From a virus: DNA of 29,713 nucleotides. The stretch is from the IMG/VR virus record IMGVR_UViG_3300030103_001879, positions 1 to 29,713 of that record; one strand, written 5' to 3'. The notes beneath the pieces were generated by a model, which saw nothing but the letters and a program-made list of their open reading frames with translations, did not search any database and had not been told where the DNA came from. Numbering within the stretch: the stretch's first letter is position 1; every line of letters begins with the position of its first letter. The position numbers and the translations under genes are program-made. Below are positions 14,970 through 21,500 of the stretch, one piece after another.

Positions 14970-15272
14970 ATGAGTGACGGAACAATAAAAGTACCAACAT
15001 GGGCTTTGCCTATTGGTGCAGCAGCCCTGTCTGGTGCAATGGTGTGGGGCGCAAGCCAAGCACAAGCTCAGGCGACGCAGGAAGAAGTAGATCGCATCGA
15101 GGCTGTCGTTGAGAAAACCGTAGAAGAGGCCCAAGCCACGGGAAAATTAGCAGCCGTAAATGCGAGCAAGATAGAGGCTATCGTAGACTCTTTGGCGGAG
15201 CAGTCAGAGACAGCGAAAGCGTCGGACGCCAAGCTTCAGCAATTGATCGAGATAATGCTCAAGCAGAACTAG
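14970..15272 (+). CDS. N-terminal TM + coiled-coil protein (inner-membrane spanin-like)
   Basis: 100 residues. Residues ~10-28 (TWALPIGAAALSGAMVWGA) form a signal anchor. The rest is an Ala/Glu/Gln-rich helix with heptads (VDRIEAVVEKTVEEAQ, KIEAIVDSLAEQSE, KLQQLIEIML). An N-terminal anchor with a periplasmic coiled coil is the topology of i-spanins (Rz). No lipobox o-spanin is visible in the two other forward frames inside or just after this gene, so the spanin name is only a suggestion. AGGAGGT lies just before the ATG. Confidence 0.7.
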   Translation: MSDGTIKVPTWALPIGAAALSGAMVWGASQAQAQATQEEVDRIEAVVEKTVEEAQATGKLAAVNASKIEAIVDSLAEQSETAKASDAKLQQLIEIMLKQN

Positions 15273-15307
15273 AGTATGACCCCGCCAATCCGAATCTTTT
15301 TTGTGAT

Positions 15308-15547
15308 TTGAGAGAGTGGCGCATGTTAGAGCTAGTCAACCCGCCACAGTATCGTCACTGTCTTGCACTTAATTGGTTGCGTTATAACCACCGCCAGTGC
15401 GGCTATGGCGCGCAAATCTACATTCAAAACACGATGCCAAGGGTTCTGGGTACAGCGTATCAGCTAGATGTTGACTTGCTTACATGGGAACTTGTTAAGC
15501 CAAAAGCCGTGCGCACTCAGGCTGTCCAGAAAAAGAAGCGTTTGTGA
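15308..15547 (+). CDS. Conserved-looking small protein with uncertain or missing start
   Basis: 79 residues from a TTG at 15308 or 74 from the ATG at 15323. The body (LELVNPPQYRHCLALNWLRY, RQCGYGAQIYIQN) looks like a folded helical protein with three cysteines. Neither start has a convincing ribosome site. The same frame stays open upstream across the previous stop, and the region before 15308 reads as plausible protein (EYDPANPNLFCDL). An ATG at 15276, three bases after the previous stop, is in a different frame and meets a TGA at 15309-15311, after a run of six T. The gene may therefore need a frameshift, an unusual start, or carry a sequence error. No function recognised. Confidence 0.55.
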   Translation: MREWRMLELVNPPQYRHCLALNWLRYNHRQCGYGAQIYIQNTMPRVLGTAYQLDVDLLTWELVKPKAVRTQAVQKKKRL

Positions 15548-15771
15548 TGGACGCAGCACCCTTCCCTAATAGCGTCAACGCCCCAGTGCCTACTGTCGTA
15601 AAAAGCAAGATTCACGACAGCTATCGAATCAATCAACTATCTAATGTGCGTACAGATAAGGTGGCCGCAACTACAAAGTACAGCGAGTTCGTGTATGAGT
15701 ACCGGAGTGGTGAGGTGCTGACTACGACGCTGAAAGTCTATGACCAGTTTCTTTTGGATGTAAGCGCATGA
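15547..15771 (+). CDS. Small phage protein, function unknown
   Basis: 74 residues from the ATG at 15547, which overlaps the previous stop (TGATG); a GTG one codon earlier is the alternative. The protein starts with an extended Pro/Val region (APFPNSVNAPVPTVV), then KIHDSYRINQLSNVRTDKV and a beta-like ending (VYEYRSGEVLTTTLKVYDQF). There is no membrane segment. The stop overlaps the next start (ATGA). No family recognised; the lysis-region setting says little about its role. Confidence 0.65.
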   Translation: MDAAPFPNSVNAPVPTVVKSKIHDSYRINQLSNVRTDKVAATTKYSEFVYEYRSGEVLTTTLKVYDQFLLDVSA

Positions 15772-16010
15772 CCATGATGATTTTTGTGCTCATCATCGTA
15801 GAGCGAGGTGTGCCCACGGGAGAAGAGTTTTACTTTCAAGAACTTACATCCTGCCTTGAATATTCAGACGCACTTAATAATCAGTCGGTAGGTTTCCAAA
15901 GCGGTAGCAGAAACAGGTTCTTTGAATCCTACTGCCGTGTTCGTCAGATCAATGTGGCAGATGCTGGCACTAAGATACTATTTAGAGACCCCAAAAAATC
16001 GGAGGAGTAA
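15768..16010 (+). CDS. Small membrane-anchored protein with two cysteines
   Basis: 80 residues. Residues 1-11 (MTMMIFVLIIV) form a short N-terminal hydrophobic segment. The rest is polar with Cys29 and Cys56, which could form a disulphide outside the cytoplasm. The layout (short anchor, 'G..YF..L..C....', later 'YC') is frequent in small accessory genes of marine phages. It starts within the previous stop (ATGA), and its stop overlaps the next ATG (TAATG). It may be exported to the periplasm. Function unknown. Confidence 0.68.
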   Translation: MTMMIFVLIIVERGVPTGEEFYFQELTSCLEYSDALNNQSVGFQSGSRNRFFESYCRVRQINVADAGTKILFRDPKKSEE

Positions 16011-16330
16011 TGAGTCCTAAGAAATTAGAACCAAAATCGCGGTATGCTCAATACGATCTTGATGGGGACGGGACGGTCAGTGATGAAGAGTTGGCAAGAA
16101 ACCAAGAACTTGTTGAAATCGAATTGCGTGAAGAGAAGGCAGATAGTCAACGAAGAATGGCTTGGGTTAGTCTTAGCAGTATGGTGGTTTACTCTATATT
16201 ACCACTACTGTCCTTCGTTCCTGAATCGCGCTTGTCCACCCTTGCCGCTTTGAGCGACATGCTATTTTTGAGCCAGGCAAGCATTGTAGGCTTATACTTT
16301 GGTGCTACAGCTTACATGGCAAAACGATGA
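16010..16330 (+). CDS. EF-hand membrane protein in the lysis region
   Basis: 106 residues. Residues 16-27 form a textbook EF-hand calcium loop: Asp16, Asp18, Asp20, Gly21, Val23, Ser24 and Glu27 at loop positions 1, 3, 5, 6, 8, 9 and 12. A charged helix follows (residues ~28-48), then two hydrophobic segments (~50-68 and ~83-103). This EF-hand plus two-TM plan is common in marine phages but, as far as I know, has no tested function. It lies next to a 3-TM holin and the lysozyme. A calcium-sensitive holin or antiholin is the natural hypothesis. Both ends overlap neighbours. Confidence 0.82.
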   Translation: MSPKKLEPKSRYAQYDLDGDGTVSDEELARNQELVEIELREEKADSQRRMAWVSLSSMVVYSILPLLSFVPESRLSTLAALSDMLFLSQASIVGLYFGATAYMAKR

Positions 16331-16710
16331 GCATACTTGGATCTATCATAGGCCCAGCCACTCAGTTACTCGATAAAGTAATTGAAGATAAAGATGAAAA
16401 GAATCGCATCGCTTTTGAGTTAAGCACTCTAGCAGAGCGTCACGCTCAAGAACTTGCTAAAGGGCAGTTGGAAGTAAACAAAGTAGAAGCTGCCTCTAAG
16501 TCTTTGTTTGTGGCCGGGTGGAGGCCTTGTATTGGCTGGGTGTGCGCGCTTGGTCTTTTTTACAACACCATTCTTTCAAATATACTAGGCATATGGTTTG
16601 AGATGCCTGAGATTGACACTACGCTTCTTGTCCCTGTGATGATGGGAATGCTAGGCCTTGGCGCAATGAGAAGCTATGAAAAAGTTCAAGGCGTAAGTCG
16701 GGAGAAATAA
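16327..16710 (+). CDS. 3-TM phage holin
   Basis: 127 residues. Residues 1-55 form charged amphipathic helices (KVIEDKDEKNRIAFELSTLAERHAQEL). Then AGWRPCIGWVCALGLFYN begins the membrane part at about residue 63, with hydrophobic segments at ~68-91 and ~99-115. The GWRP.IGW.C..GL.Y signature and length match the 3-TM holin family (Pfam Holin_3TMs). It sits directly before the endolysin with one-base overlap (TAATG), the standard holin-endolysin order. Its job would be to open the inner membrane at a set time so the lysozyme reaches the cell wall. Confidence 0.88.
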   Translation: MSILGSIIGPATQLLDKVIEDKDEKNRIAFELSTLAERHAQELAKGQLEVNKVEAASKSLFVAGWRPCIGWVCALGLFYNTILSNILGIWFEMPEIDTTLLVPVMMGMLGLGAMRSYEKVQGVSREK

Positions 16711-17135
16711 TGGGTATTCAGTTAATAGGGATGTTAAAGCGTCATGAGGGTGTGCGAAGCCATGCCTATAAGTGCTCCGAAAATATGATTACCGTAGGCG
16801 TTGGTCGCAATATTGACGAAAACGGTGGTCTTGGATTGGCTGATGATGAGATTGAATATCTATTGGCTAACGACATAAAGCGCGTGCGTGAAGAACTTAA
16901 TGACACTTACTTTTGGTTTGCCGCACTTAACGAAGCGCGAAAGGATGCGATGATTGACATCTGTTTTAACCTTGGCCTGACAAGGCTTCGCGGATTTGTA
17001 AAAGCTTTGGAAGCTATGTCTCGCGAGCAGTTTGACATAGCTGCAGATGAGTTTATGGATTCTCGCTGGAGTGAGCAGGTGGGTAGTCGCGCTGTTGAGG
17101 TCACTGAAATGATCCGCACCGGGGAGTATCAGTAA
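16710..17135 (+). CDS. Endolysin, GH24 (T4-type) lysozyme
   Basis: 141 residues, shorter than T4 lysozyme (164) but complete. It shows the GH24 catalytic region MLKRHEGVRSHAYK...ITVGVGRNID. Glu13 corresponds to T4 Glu11, Thr28 to T4 Thr26, and Cys22 stands where T4 has Asp20. The C-terminal half has the expected RKDAMIDICFNLG...LRGF motif and SRWSEQVGSRAVEVTEMI ending, matching the helical lobe. There is no signal peptide, so export would depend on the holin. It would cut the glycan of peptidoglycan between MurNAc and GlcNAc. The stop overlaps the next start. Confidence 0.92.
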   Translation: MGIQLIGMLKRHEGVRSHAYKCSENMITVGVGRNIDENGGLGLADDEIEYLLANDIKRVREELNDTYFWFAALNEARKDAMIDICFNLGLTRLRGFVKALEAMSREQFDIAADEFMDSRWSEQVGSRAVEVTEMIRTGEYQ

Positions 17136-19024
17136 TGCCTTTGCAAAAGTTTATCTTCAATCCTGGCATCAACAAAGAAGGCACAGACTACACTGCAGAA
17201 GGCGGGTGGTTTGACGGCAACTTGGTGCGCTTTCGCAAAGGTTTGCCTGAGAAGATAGGCGGTTGGCAAAAATATATTCAGTCTTCTTACGAGGGCACAG
17301 GTAGAAAGCTTCATGGATGGGTAGACCTAGACGGCACAAAGCTTCTTGGTTTAGGCACAAGGTTCAAGCTATACATCCAAGAGGGAACCACCTACAACGA
17401 TGTCACACCTATAAGGTCAACCACCAGTGCGGGTGATGTGACTTTTGCTGCAACTGATGGCTCAAGCACCATAACAGTCACTGATTCTGGACACGGCGCA
17501 GTAGAAGGAGACTTTGTAACTTTTTCTGGAGCAGCAAGTTTAGGTGGCAACATAGTCGCTGCAGTGCTTAATCAAGAGTACCAAATAGTTTCTGTGCCAA
17601 GCACAAGCACATTCACCATAACTGCCAAAGACACAAGTGGCGCTACTGTCACAGCTAACTCAAGCGACAGTGGCAATGGTGGCAGCAGCGTGGTTGGGGC
17701 CTATCAAATCAACTCTGGCCTAGACGTGTTTGTGGATGGCACGGGTTGGGGTGTAGGCGCTTGGAGTGCTGGGGCTTGGGGGTCTACGACTTCAATCACA
17801 GATTCTAATCAGTTGCGCCTTTGGTCTATGGATAACTTTGGTGAAGACTTAATATCCAACCCAAGAGGCGGAAGCATCTATTACTGGGATAAAACGAATG
17901 GTTTGACCACTCGTTCTGTGCAGTTGTCCGAAAGAACTGGCGCAAACTTAGTGCCAACAAAGGGACTACAGGTAATCGTTTCAGACATAGATAGGCACGT
18001 TCTTGTGCTTGGCGCTGACCCAATCAACGCTGCAGGAACTGCTAGAACTGGCTCGATTGACCCTTTGCTGATTGCTTTCTCTGATCAAGAGAATGCAAAT
18101 GAGTTTGAGCCTAAGTCTACGAACACTGCGGGATCTCTTAGATGTTCTGCAGGGAGCGAGATCATAGGTGGCTTGCGAGCCAGGCAAGAGACTTTGATTT
18201 GGACAGACGTTGCTCTGTACAGCTTGCAATTTATTGGGCCACCTCTGACTTTTGGATTGAACCTGATCAACGAAGGTGTCAGCTTGATTGGTCCAAATGG
18301 CGCTGTGAACACGCCATCTGGTGTATTTTGGATGGACAAGAAAGGATTCTATTCATACGGAGGTAACGTCACTCCGCTGCCATGTTCAGTAAAGTCTTAT
18401 GTTTTTGATGACTTTAATGAAAGCCAAGCTTTTCAGGTATTCGCTTTCTTAAACAAGCAGTTCAATGAAGTGGGTTGGTTCTATTGTTCAGCTGCTTCAA
18501 CATCGATAGATAGGTTTGTTGCTTATAACTATGAAGAGCAAACTTGGAATATAGGTCAGCTATCTAGAACAGCATGGTTAGATGAAGGCATCGTTGCTTT
18601 CCCTCGAGCCGCTGGCAAGTCAAGCTCATCGCACTTTCTGTTTCAACACGAGACTGGGCACGACGATGATGGTAGCCCTATGACCAACGTGTTTATCGAA
18701 TCTGCCGACTTTGATATCGGAGACGGGGAAGAGTTTCAGTTTATTCGTCGCATGATCCCAGATATTAAATTTACTGGTACAGGTGGCAGTGACCAGGTTA
18801 TCAACGTTGTCATGAAGACTCGCAATTTCCCCGGTAGCGATCTAACCACAGATCAAACCACTGCGATTACCGGATCAACGACCAAAGTAGATACAAGGGC
18901 TAGAGGCCGACAAGCTGCTGTCAGGTTTGAATCTGACGATGATGCAGCTACAGATGCTCAGCTAGGCGTTGGTTTTAGGGTTGGCGGAACTCGTTTAGAT
19001 ATACAGCCTAATGGCCGCAGATGA
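17135..19024 (+). CDS. P22 gp10-like tail hub / DNA-stabilisation protein
   Basis: 629 residues. It opens PLQKFIFNPGINKEGTDYTAEGGWFDGNLVRFR, the typical start of podovirus tail accessory proteins of the P22 gp10 type ('F.PG......Y..EG.W.D...VRFR.G.PEKIGGW'). Residues ~100-190 hold an inserted beta domain with HGAVEGDFVTFSGA and TFTITAKD. Residues 205-216 hold W-G-V-G-A-W-S-A-G-A-W-G. The later region (LLIAFSDQENANEFEP, ALYSLQFIGPP, WMDKKGFYSYGG, YNYEEQTWNIG) reads as a beta-propeller-like core. It would close the tail and hold packaged DNA in place. TAATG junction with the lysozyme. Confidence 0.8.
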   Translation: MPLQKFIFNPGINKEGTDYTAEGGWFDGNLVRFRKGLPEKIGGWQKYIQSSYEGTGRKLHGWVDLDGTKLLGLGTRFKLYIQEGTTYNDVTPIRSTTSAGDVTFAATDGSSTITVTDSGHGAVEGDFVTFSGAASLGGNIVAAVLNQEYQIVSVPSTSTFTITAKDTSGATVTANSSDSGNGGSSVVGAYQINSGLDVFVDGTGWGVGAWSAGAWGSTTSITDSNQLRLWSMDNFGEDLISNPRGGSIYYWDKTNGLTTRSVQLSERTGANLVPTKGLQVIVSDIDRHVLVLGADPINAAGTARTGSIDPLLIAFSDQENANEFEPKSTNTAGSLRCSAGSEIIGGLRARQETLIWTDVALYSLQFIGPPLTFGLNLINEGVSLIGPNGAVNTPSGVFWMDKKGFYSYGGNVTPLPCSVKSYVFDDFNESQAFQVFAFLNKQFNEVGWFYCSAASTSIDRFVAYNYEEQTWNIGQLSRTAWLDEGIVAFPRAAGKSSSSHFLFQHETGHDDDGSPMTNVFIESADFDIGDGEEFQFIRRMIPDIKFTGTGGSDQVINVVMKTRNFPGSDLTTDQTTAITGSTTKVDTRARGRQAAVRFESDDDAATDAQLGVGFRVGGTRLDIQPNGRR

Positions 19025-19365
19025 GTAAGTTATTAAGAGGCCGACTCCCGCTGATCAACAACGGTGATTCTGTTGACGGAACCACGTTCAACAGGACTGT
19101 GCGCCTTCTTGAACTTAGTCTAGATGCGTTTGACCCAGACGCAACGCCGCAGTTTACGCGCGAGAAAAGAGACACTTTGAAATTTAATACAGGTGATTTA
19201 ATCTGGAATACAACCATCAATACTTTGCAAGTGTTTGATGGTAACAACTGGATTAGTTTATCGCAGGAGTTGCCGTACACGACTGACCCCCTTGAAGCTC
19301 AAGGACAAGTTGGTTCTGTTCAGGTGATAAACGAGGGATCAATAGTAGTGAGTGTAGGTTCATGA
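19021..19365 (+). CDS. Small tail/fibre-associated protein
   Basis: 114 residues. N-terminal helix (LRGRLPLINNGDSVDGTTFNR, RLLELSLDAF), then a beta segment TREKRDTLKFNTGDLIWNTTINTLQVFDGNNWISL. That 'F..GD.IWNT..N.LQV.DG..W..L' motif is a recurrent module of phage tail fibres. The start overlaps the preceding stop (ATGA). It directly follows the gp10-like gene, so it may be a short tail-tip or attachment component. The function is inferred from that motif and position. Confidence 0.72.
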   Translation: MSKLLRGRLPLINNGDSVDGTTFNRTVRLLELSLDAFDPDATPQFTREKRDTLKFNTGDLIWNTTINTLQVFDGNNWISLSQELPYTTDPLEAQGQVGSVQVINEGSIVVSVGS

Positions 19366-19610
19366 CAAAACTATGTCCGAGAGGCAAAGCTGCTGCCAAA
19401 CGTAAGTTCAAGGTTTACCCTTCAGCTTATGCAAATGCTTACGCAAGCAAAATCTGTGCAGGCAAGATCAGAGATCCGTCTGGCAAGAAGCGTAAAGACT
19501 TCAAAGGCCCGAAGCCCAAAAGCAGCGGAACGTCATCTGCAGCGAAGAAAATAAGAAGTGTGAGAGGCGGGGGTTTTATATCCAGAAGAGCTAGATTGAT
19601 AGACAGATGA
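19362..19610 (+). CDS. Small basic conserved phage protein (YPSAYAN type)
   Basis: 82 residues, strongly basic. The core LCPRGKAAAKRKFKVYPSAYANAYASKICAGK is a highly conserved phage block: short form 'LCP+G.AAAK.KF.VYPSAYAN.YA...C.GK'. I believe it is catalogued as DUF5872, to be checked. Two cysteines flank it. The C-terminus is KKIRSVRGGGFISRRARL. No enzyme motif. Composition suggests nucleic-acid binding or an internal virion protein. It is the first of three similar-style genes in a row, all with overlapping starts and stops. Confidence 0.8.
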   Translation: MTKLCPRGKAAAKRKFKVYPSAYANAYASKICAGKIRDPSGKKRKDFKGPKPKSSGTSSAAKKIRSVRGGGFISRRARLIDR

Positions 19611-19948
19611 GTTTAAAAGAATGGTTCGGCAAAGGCCCAAAAGGTGATTGGGTAGACATTGGAGCACCGAAGAAAGGCGGAAAGTTTCAGAAGTGTGGCC
19701 GTGCCAAGGCTTCAGGATCTAAGCGTAAGTACCCGAAGTGCGTGCCTAGGGCTAAAGCTAAGCAGATGACTGAAGGGGAGCGCCGTAGCGCCGTTAAGCG
19801 CAAGAGAGCAAAACCACAAGGCGTAGGTGGAAAACCTACTAACGTTAAGACCATTCTAAAGAAAGCTAGTGGTGGTGAAGTACGACGCAACCACAGAGGG
19901 TGTGGCGCTGTTATGTCTGATCGGCGCAAGAAGACAAGGTACTCCTGA
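19607..19948 (+). CDS. Small basic conserved phage protein (KGPKGDWVDIGAPKK type)
   Basis: 113 residues, very basic. It has the conserved opening SLKEWFGKGPKGDWVDIGAP, the Cys-containing KFQKCGR and KYPKCVPRAKAKQMT blocks, then RRSAVKRKRAKPQG, and ends SGGEVRRNHRGCGAVMSDRRKK. The same 'DWVDIGAP...KCGR....KYPKC' block is common in marine and other phages. Four cysteines in two pairs could bind zinc. No function is known to me. The ATGA overlap with both the preceding and following genes indicates coordinated synthesis. Confidence 0.8.
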   Translation: MSLKEWFGKGPKGDWVDIGAPKKGGKFQKCGRAKASGSKRKYPKCVPRAKAKQMTEGERRSAVKRKRAKPQGVGGKPTNVKTILKKASGGEVRRNHRGCGAVMSDRRKKTRYS

Positions 19949-20274
19949 TGTTTAGAAGGTATGCAGAAGAGTTTTCTAATGGTGGTGCTGTTAAAAAACG
20001 TCGCCGCGATAAGATGCCAAAGCGCAACAAGAAGAACTTTCGCCCTACAAAACAAGGCGCTGGCATGACAGAAGCTGGTGTAAAAGCATATCGAAAAGCT
20101 AATCCTGGTAGTAAACTCCAGACTGCTGTTACGGAGGACAAGCCTACAGGTAAGCGTGCAGCGCGCAGGAAGTCATTTTGCGCAAGATCTGCTGGTCAAA
20201 TGAAGAAGTTTCCAAAAGCAGCAAAAGATCCTAACTCTAGGTTGAGACAGGCTAGACGAAGATGGAAGTGTTAA
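19948..20274 (+). CDS. Small basic conserved phage protein (SFCARSAGQM type)
   Basis: 108 residues, very basic. The N-terminus carries FSNGGAVKKRRRDK, followed by KQGAGMTEAGVKAYRKANPG, KRAARRKSFCARSAGQMKKF and DPNSRLRQARRRWKC. The last blocks are strikingly conserved in many phage genomes; I believe the family is DUF6321, to be checked. Two cysteines, the last one being the final residue. It could bind DNA inside the capsid. The start overlaps the previous stop (TGATG), and an 17-base gap follows before the next gene. Confidence 0.8.
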   Translation: MFRRYAEEFSNGGAVKKRRRDKMPKRNKKNFRPTKQGAGMTEAGVKAYRKANPGSKLQTAVTEDKPTGKRAARRKSFCARSAGQMKKFPKAAKDPNSRLRQARRRWKC

Positions 20275-20291
20275 GCAGGTGAGTAACTGAT

Positions 20292-21500
20292 ATGGGAATG
20301 AAGAAATCTGAAAAAGAAATAGTTGCTCGACAAAGAGAGCTTGGAGAGGTTACCTCTGGAGCTTTGCAGGATTTTAAAACATCTGGTGGCTTTCAACGCT
20401 TCGCGCCTGGGCCGCTTCAAACTGCAATGCCTCAACTGCAAGGAAGCGCAACATTTCTAGGTGGCGCACCAAGCCCGTATGCGCAATCTTTAGCTTATCA
20501 AGCACTCCCTGGCATGACATACGCAAACAGGCCGGGTACCACCACAGCATTCTATCCACAAGCTAACGTAGCTCCTCCTACAGCTGCAGCACCTCCCGCG
20601 ACTGGAAGTACTTTTCAAAGATCTGAGCCAGTGATGGACTCAGGGAGAGTCAGTGATCCCTCTGATATCGAAAGAGAGAATGAGTTACTAATCGCTGAGC
20701 TTGTTGATCAAGCACGCGAGATGGATTTTGAGCGACAAGATGAGCTACGCGATGCAGTTAGAGATTTTGAAATAGCTCAAGACATTCGACGCGGGCCTTT
20801 TCAAATAGAAGATTACGATGACATTTTTGATAACGAAAACTTGTTTGTATCAAGAAATGCGCCTGGAGGAATACTGAGTCTTCAAGAACTCAGGAACCTT
20901 CAAGACTCTATTGGTGATAACGTCATGATGGCCATGGCTGATGGAGGCATAGCTAGGTTACCCGTTGAAATGAACGCAGGTGGAACACTTGCTGCTCCAG
21001 GCCAAACTTTAGGCGGCACTCCAGCTGGCGGATTAATGAGCCTTGATATGGGTGGAGTTGGTGGCGCTGGAGTTGGCATGAATCCATCATCGCCTTCACC
21101 TGCTGATAAGCCTGCAGATACAAAATCATCTTCACAAAGACAAAGCCCATACGCCAACATGACTAGAGAGCAGCTGATAGCTTTATTGGAAAAAGATAAA
21201 AAAGCTGATATAGGCAGCGAGCTTAAAAATTTAAGTCAAGCGTTAATGCCTCAAATATTGGCAGATGGAGGAGAGGCTTTTCCTCGAATGAACGGCCCAA
21301 TATCTGGGCCAGGTACAGAGACAAGCGATGATATCCCCGCAATGCTTAGTGATGGCGAGTTTGTCGTAAACGCTAAAGCAGTCCGTGGCGTCGGTAAATT
21401 AAACGGCGCAGGTAAATCAAAATCAGAACAACGCCGTGAGGGCGCTCGCATGATGTATGCCTTGCAGAAGGCAGGCGAGCAAGCGATGAGGAAAGCTTAA
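20292..21500 (+). CDS. Internal/structural virion protein with C-terminal 'PAMLSDGEFVV' motif
   Basis: 402 residues. The N-terminal 30 residues are charged and helical. Residues ~35-110 are Pro/Ala/Thr/Gly-rich. Residues ~120-175 form an acidic helix (ERENELLIAELVDQAREMDFERQ). Residues ~215-290 are Gly/Met/Pro-rich and disordered. The C-terminus has PISGPGTETSDDIPAMLSDGEF, VVNAKAVRGVG and a final helix. The 'GPGT.TSD.IPAMLSDGEFVV' motif is widespread in phage tail and internal proteins. It is the first of four long genes at the place of the T7 internal core/ejection proteins. AGGTGA about 9 bases upstream supports the ATG. Confidence 0.68.
   Translation: MGMKKSEKEIVARQRELGEVTSGALQDFKTSGGFQRFAPGPLQTAMPQLQGSATFLGGAPSPYAQSLAYQALPGMTYANRPGTTTAFYPQANVAPPTAAAPPATGSTFQRSEPVMDSGRVSDPSDIERENELLIAELVDQAREMDFERQDELRDAVRDFEIAQDIRRGPFQIEDYDDIFDNENLFVSRNAPGGILSLQELRNLQDSIGDNVMMAMADGGIARLPVEMNAGGTLAAPGQTLGGTPAGGLMSLDMGGVGGAGVGMNPSSPSPADKPADTKSSSQRQSPYANMTREQLIALLEKDKKADIGSELKNLSQALMPQILADGGEAFPRMNGPISGPGTETSDDIPAMLSDGEFVVNAKAVRGVGKLNGAGKSKSEQRREGARMMYALQKAGEQAMRKA

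Noticed and set aside
14972-15106. An overlapping o-spanin lipoprotein inside the gene at 14970
   Set aside because: The alternative frame starting at the internal ATG gives about 34 codons with cysteines but no signal peptide or lipobox, then stops.
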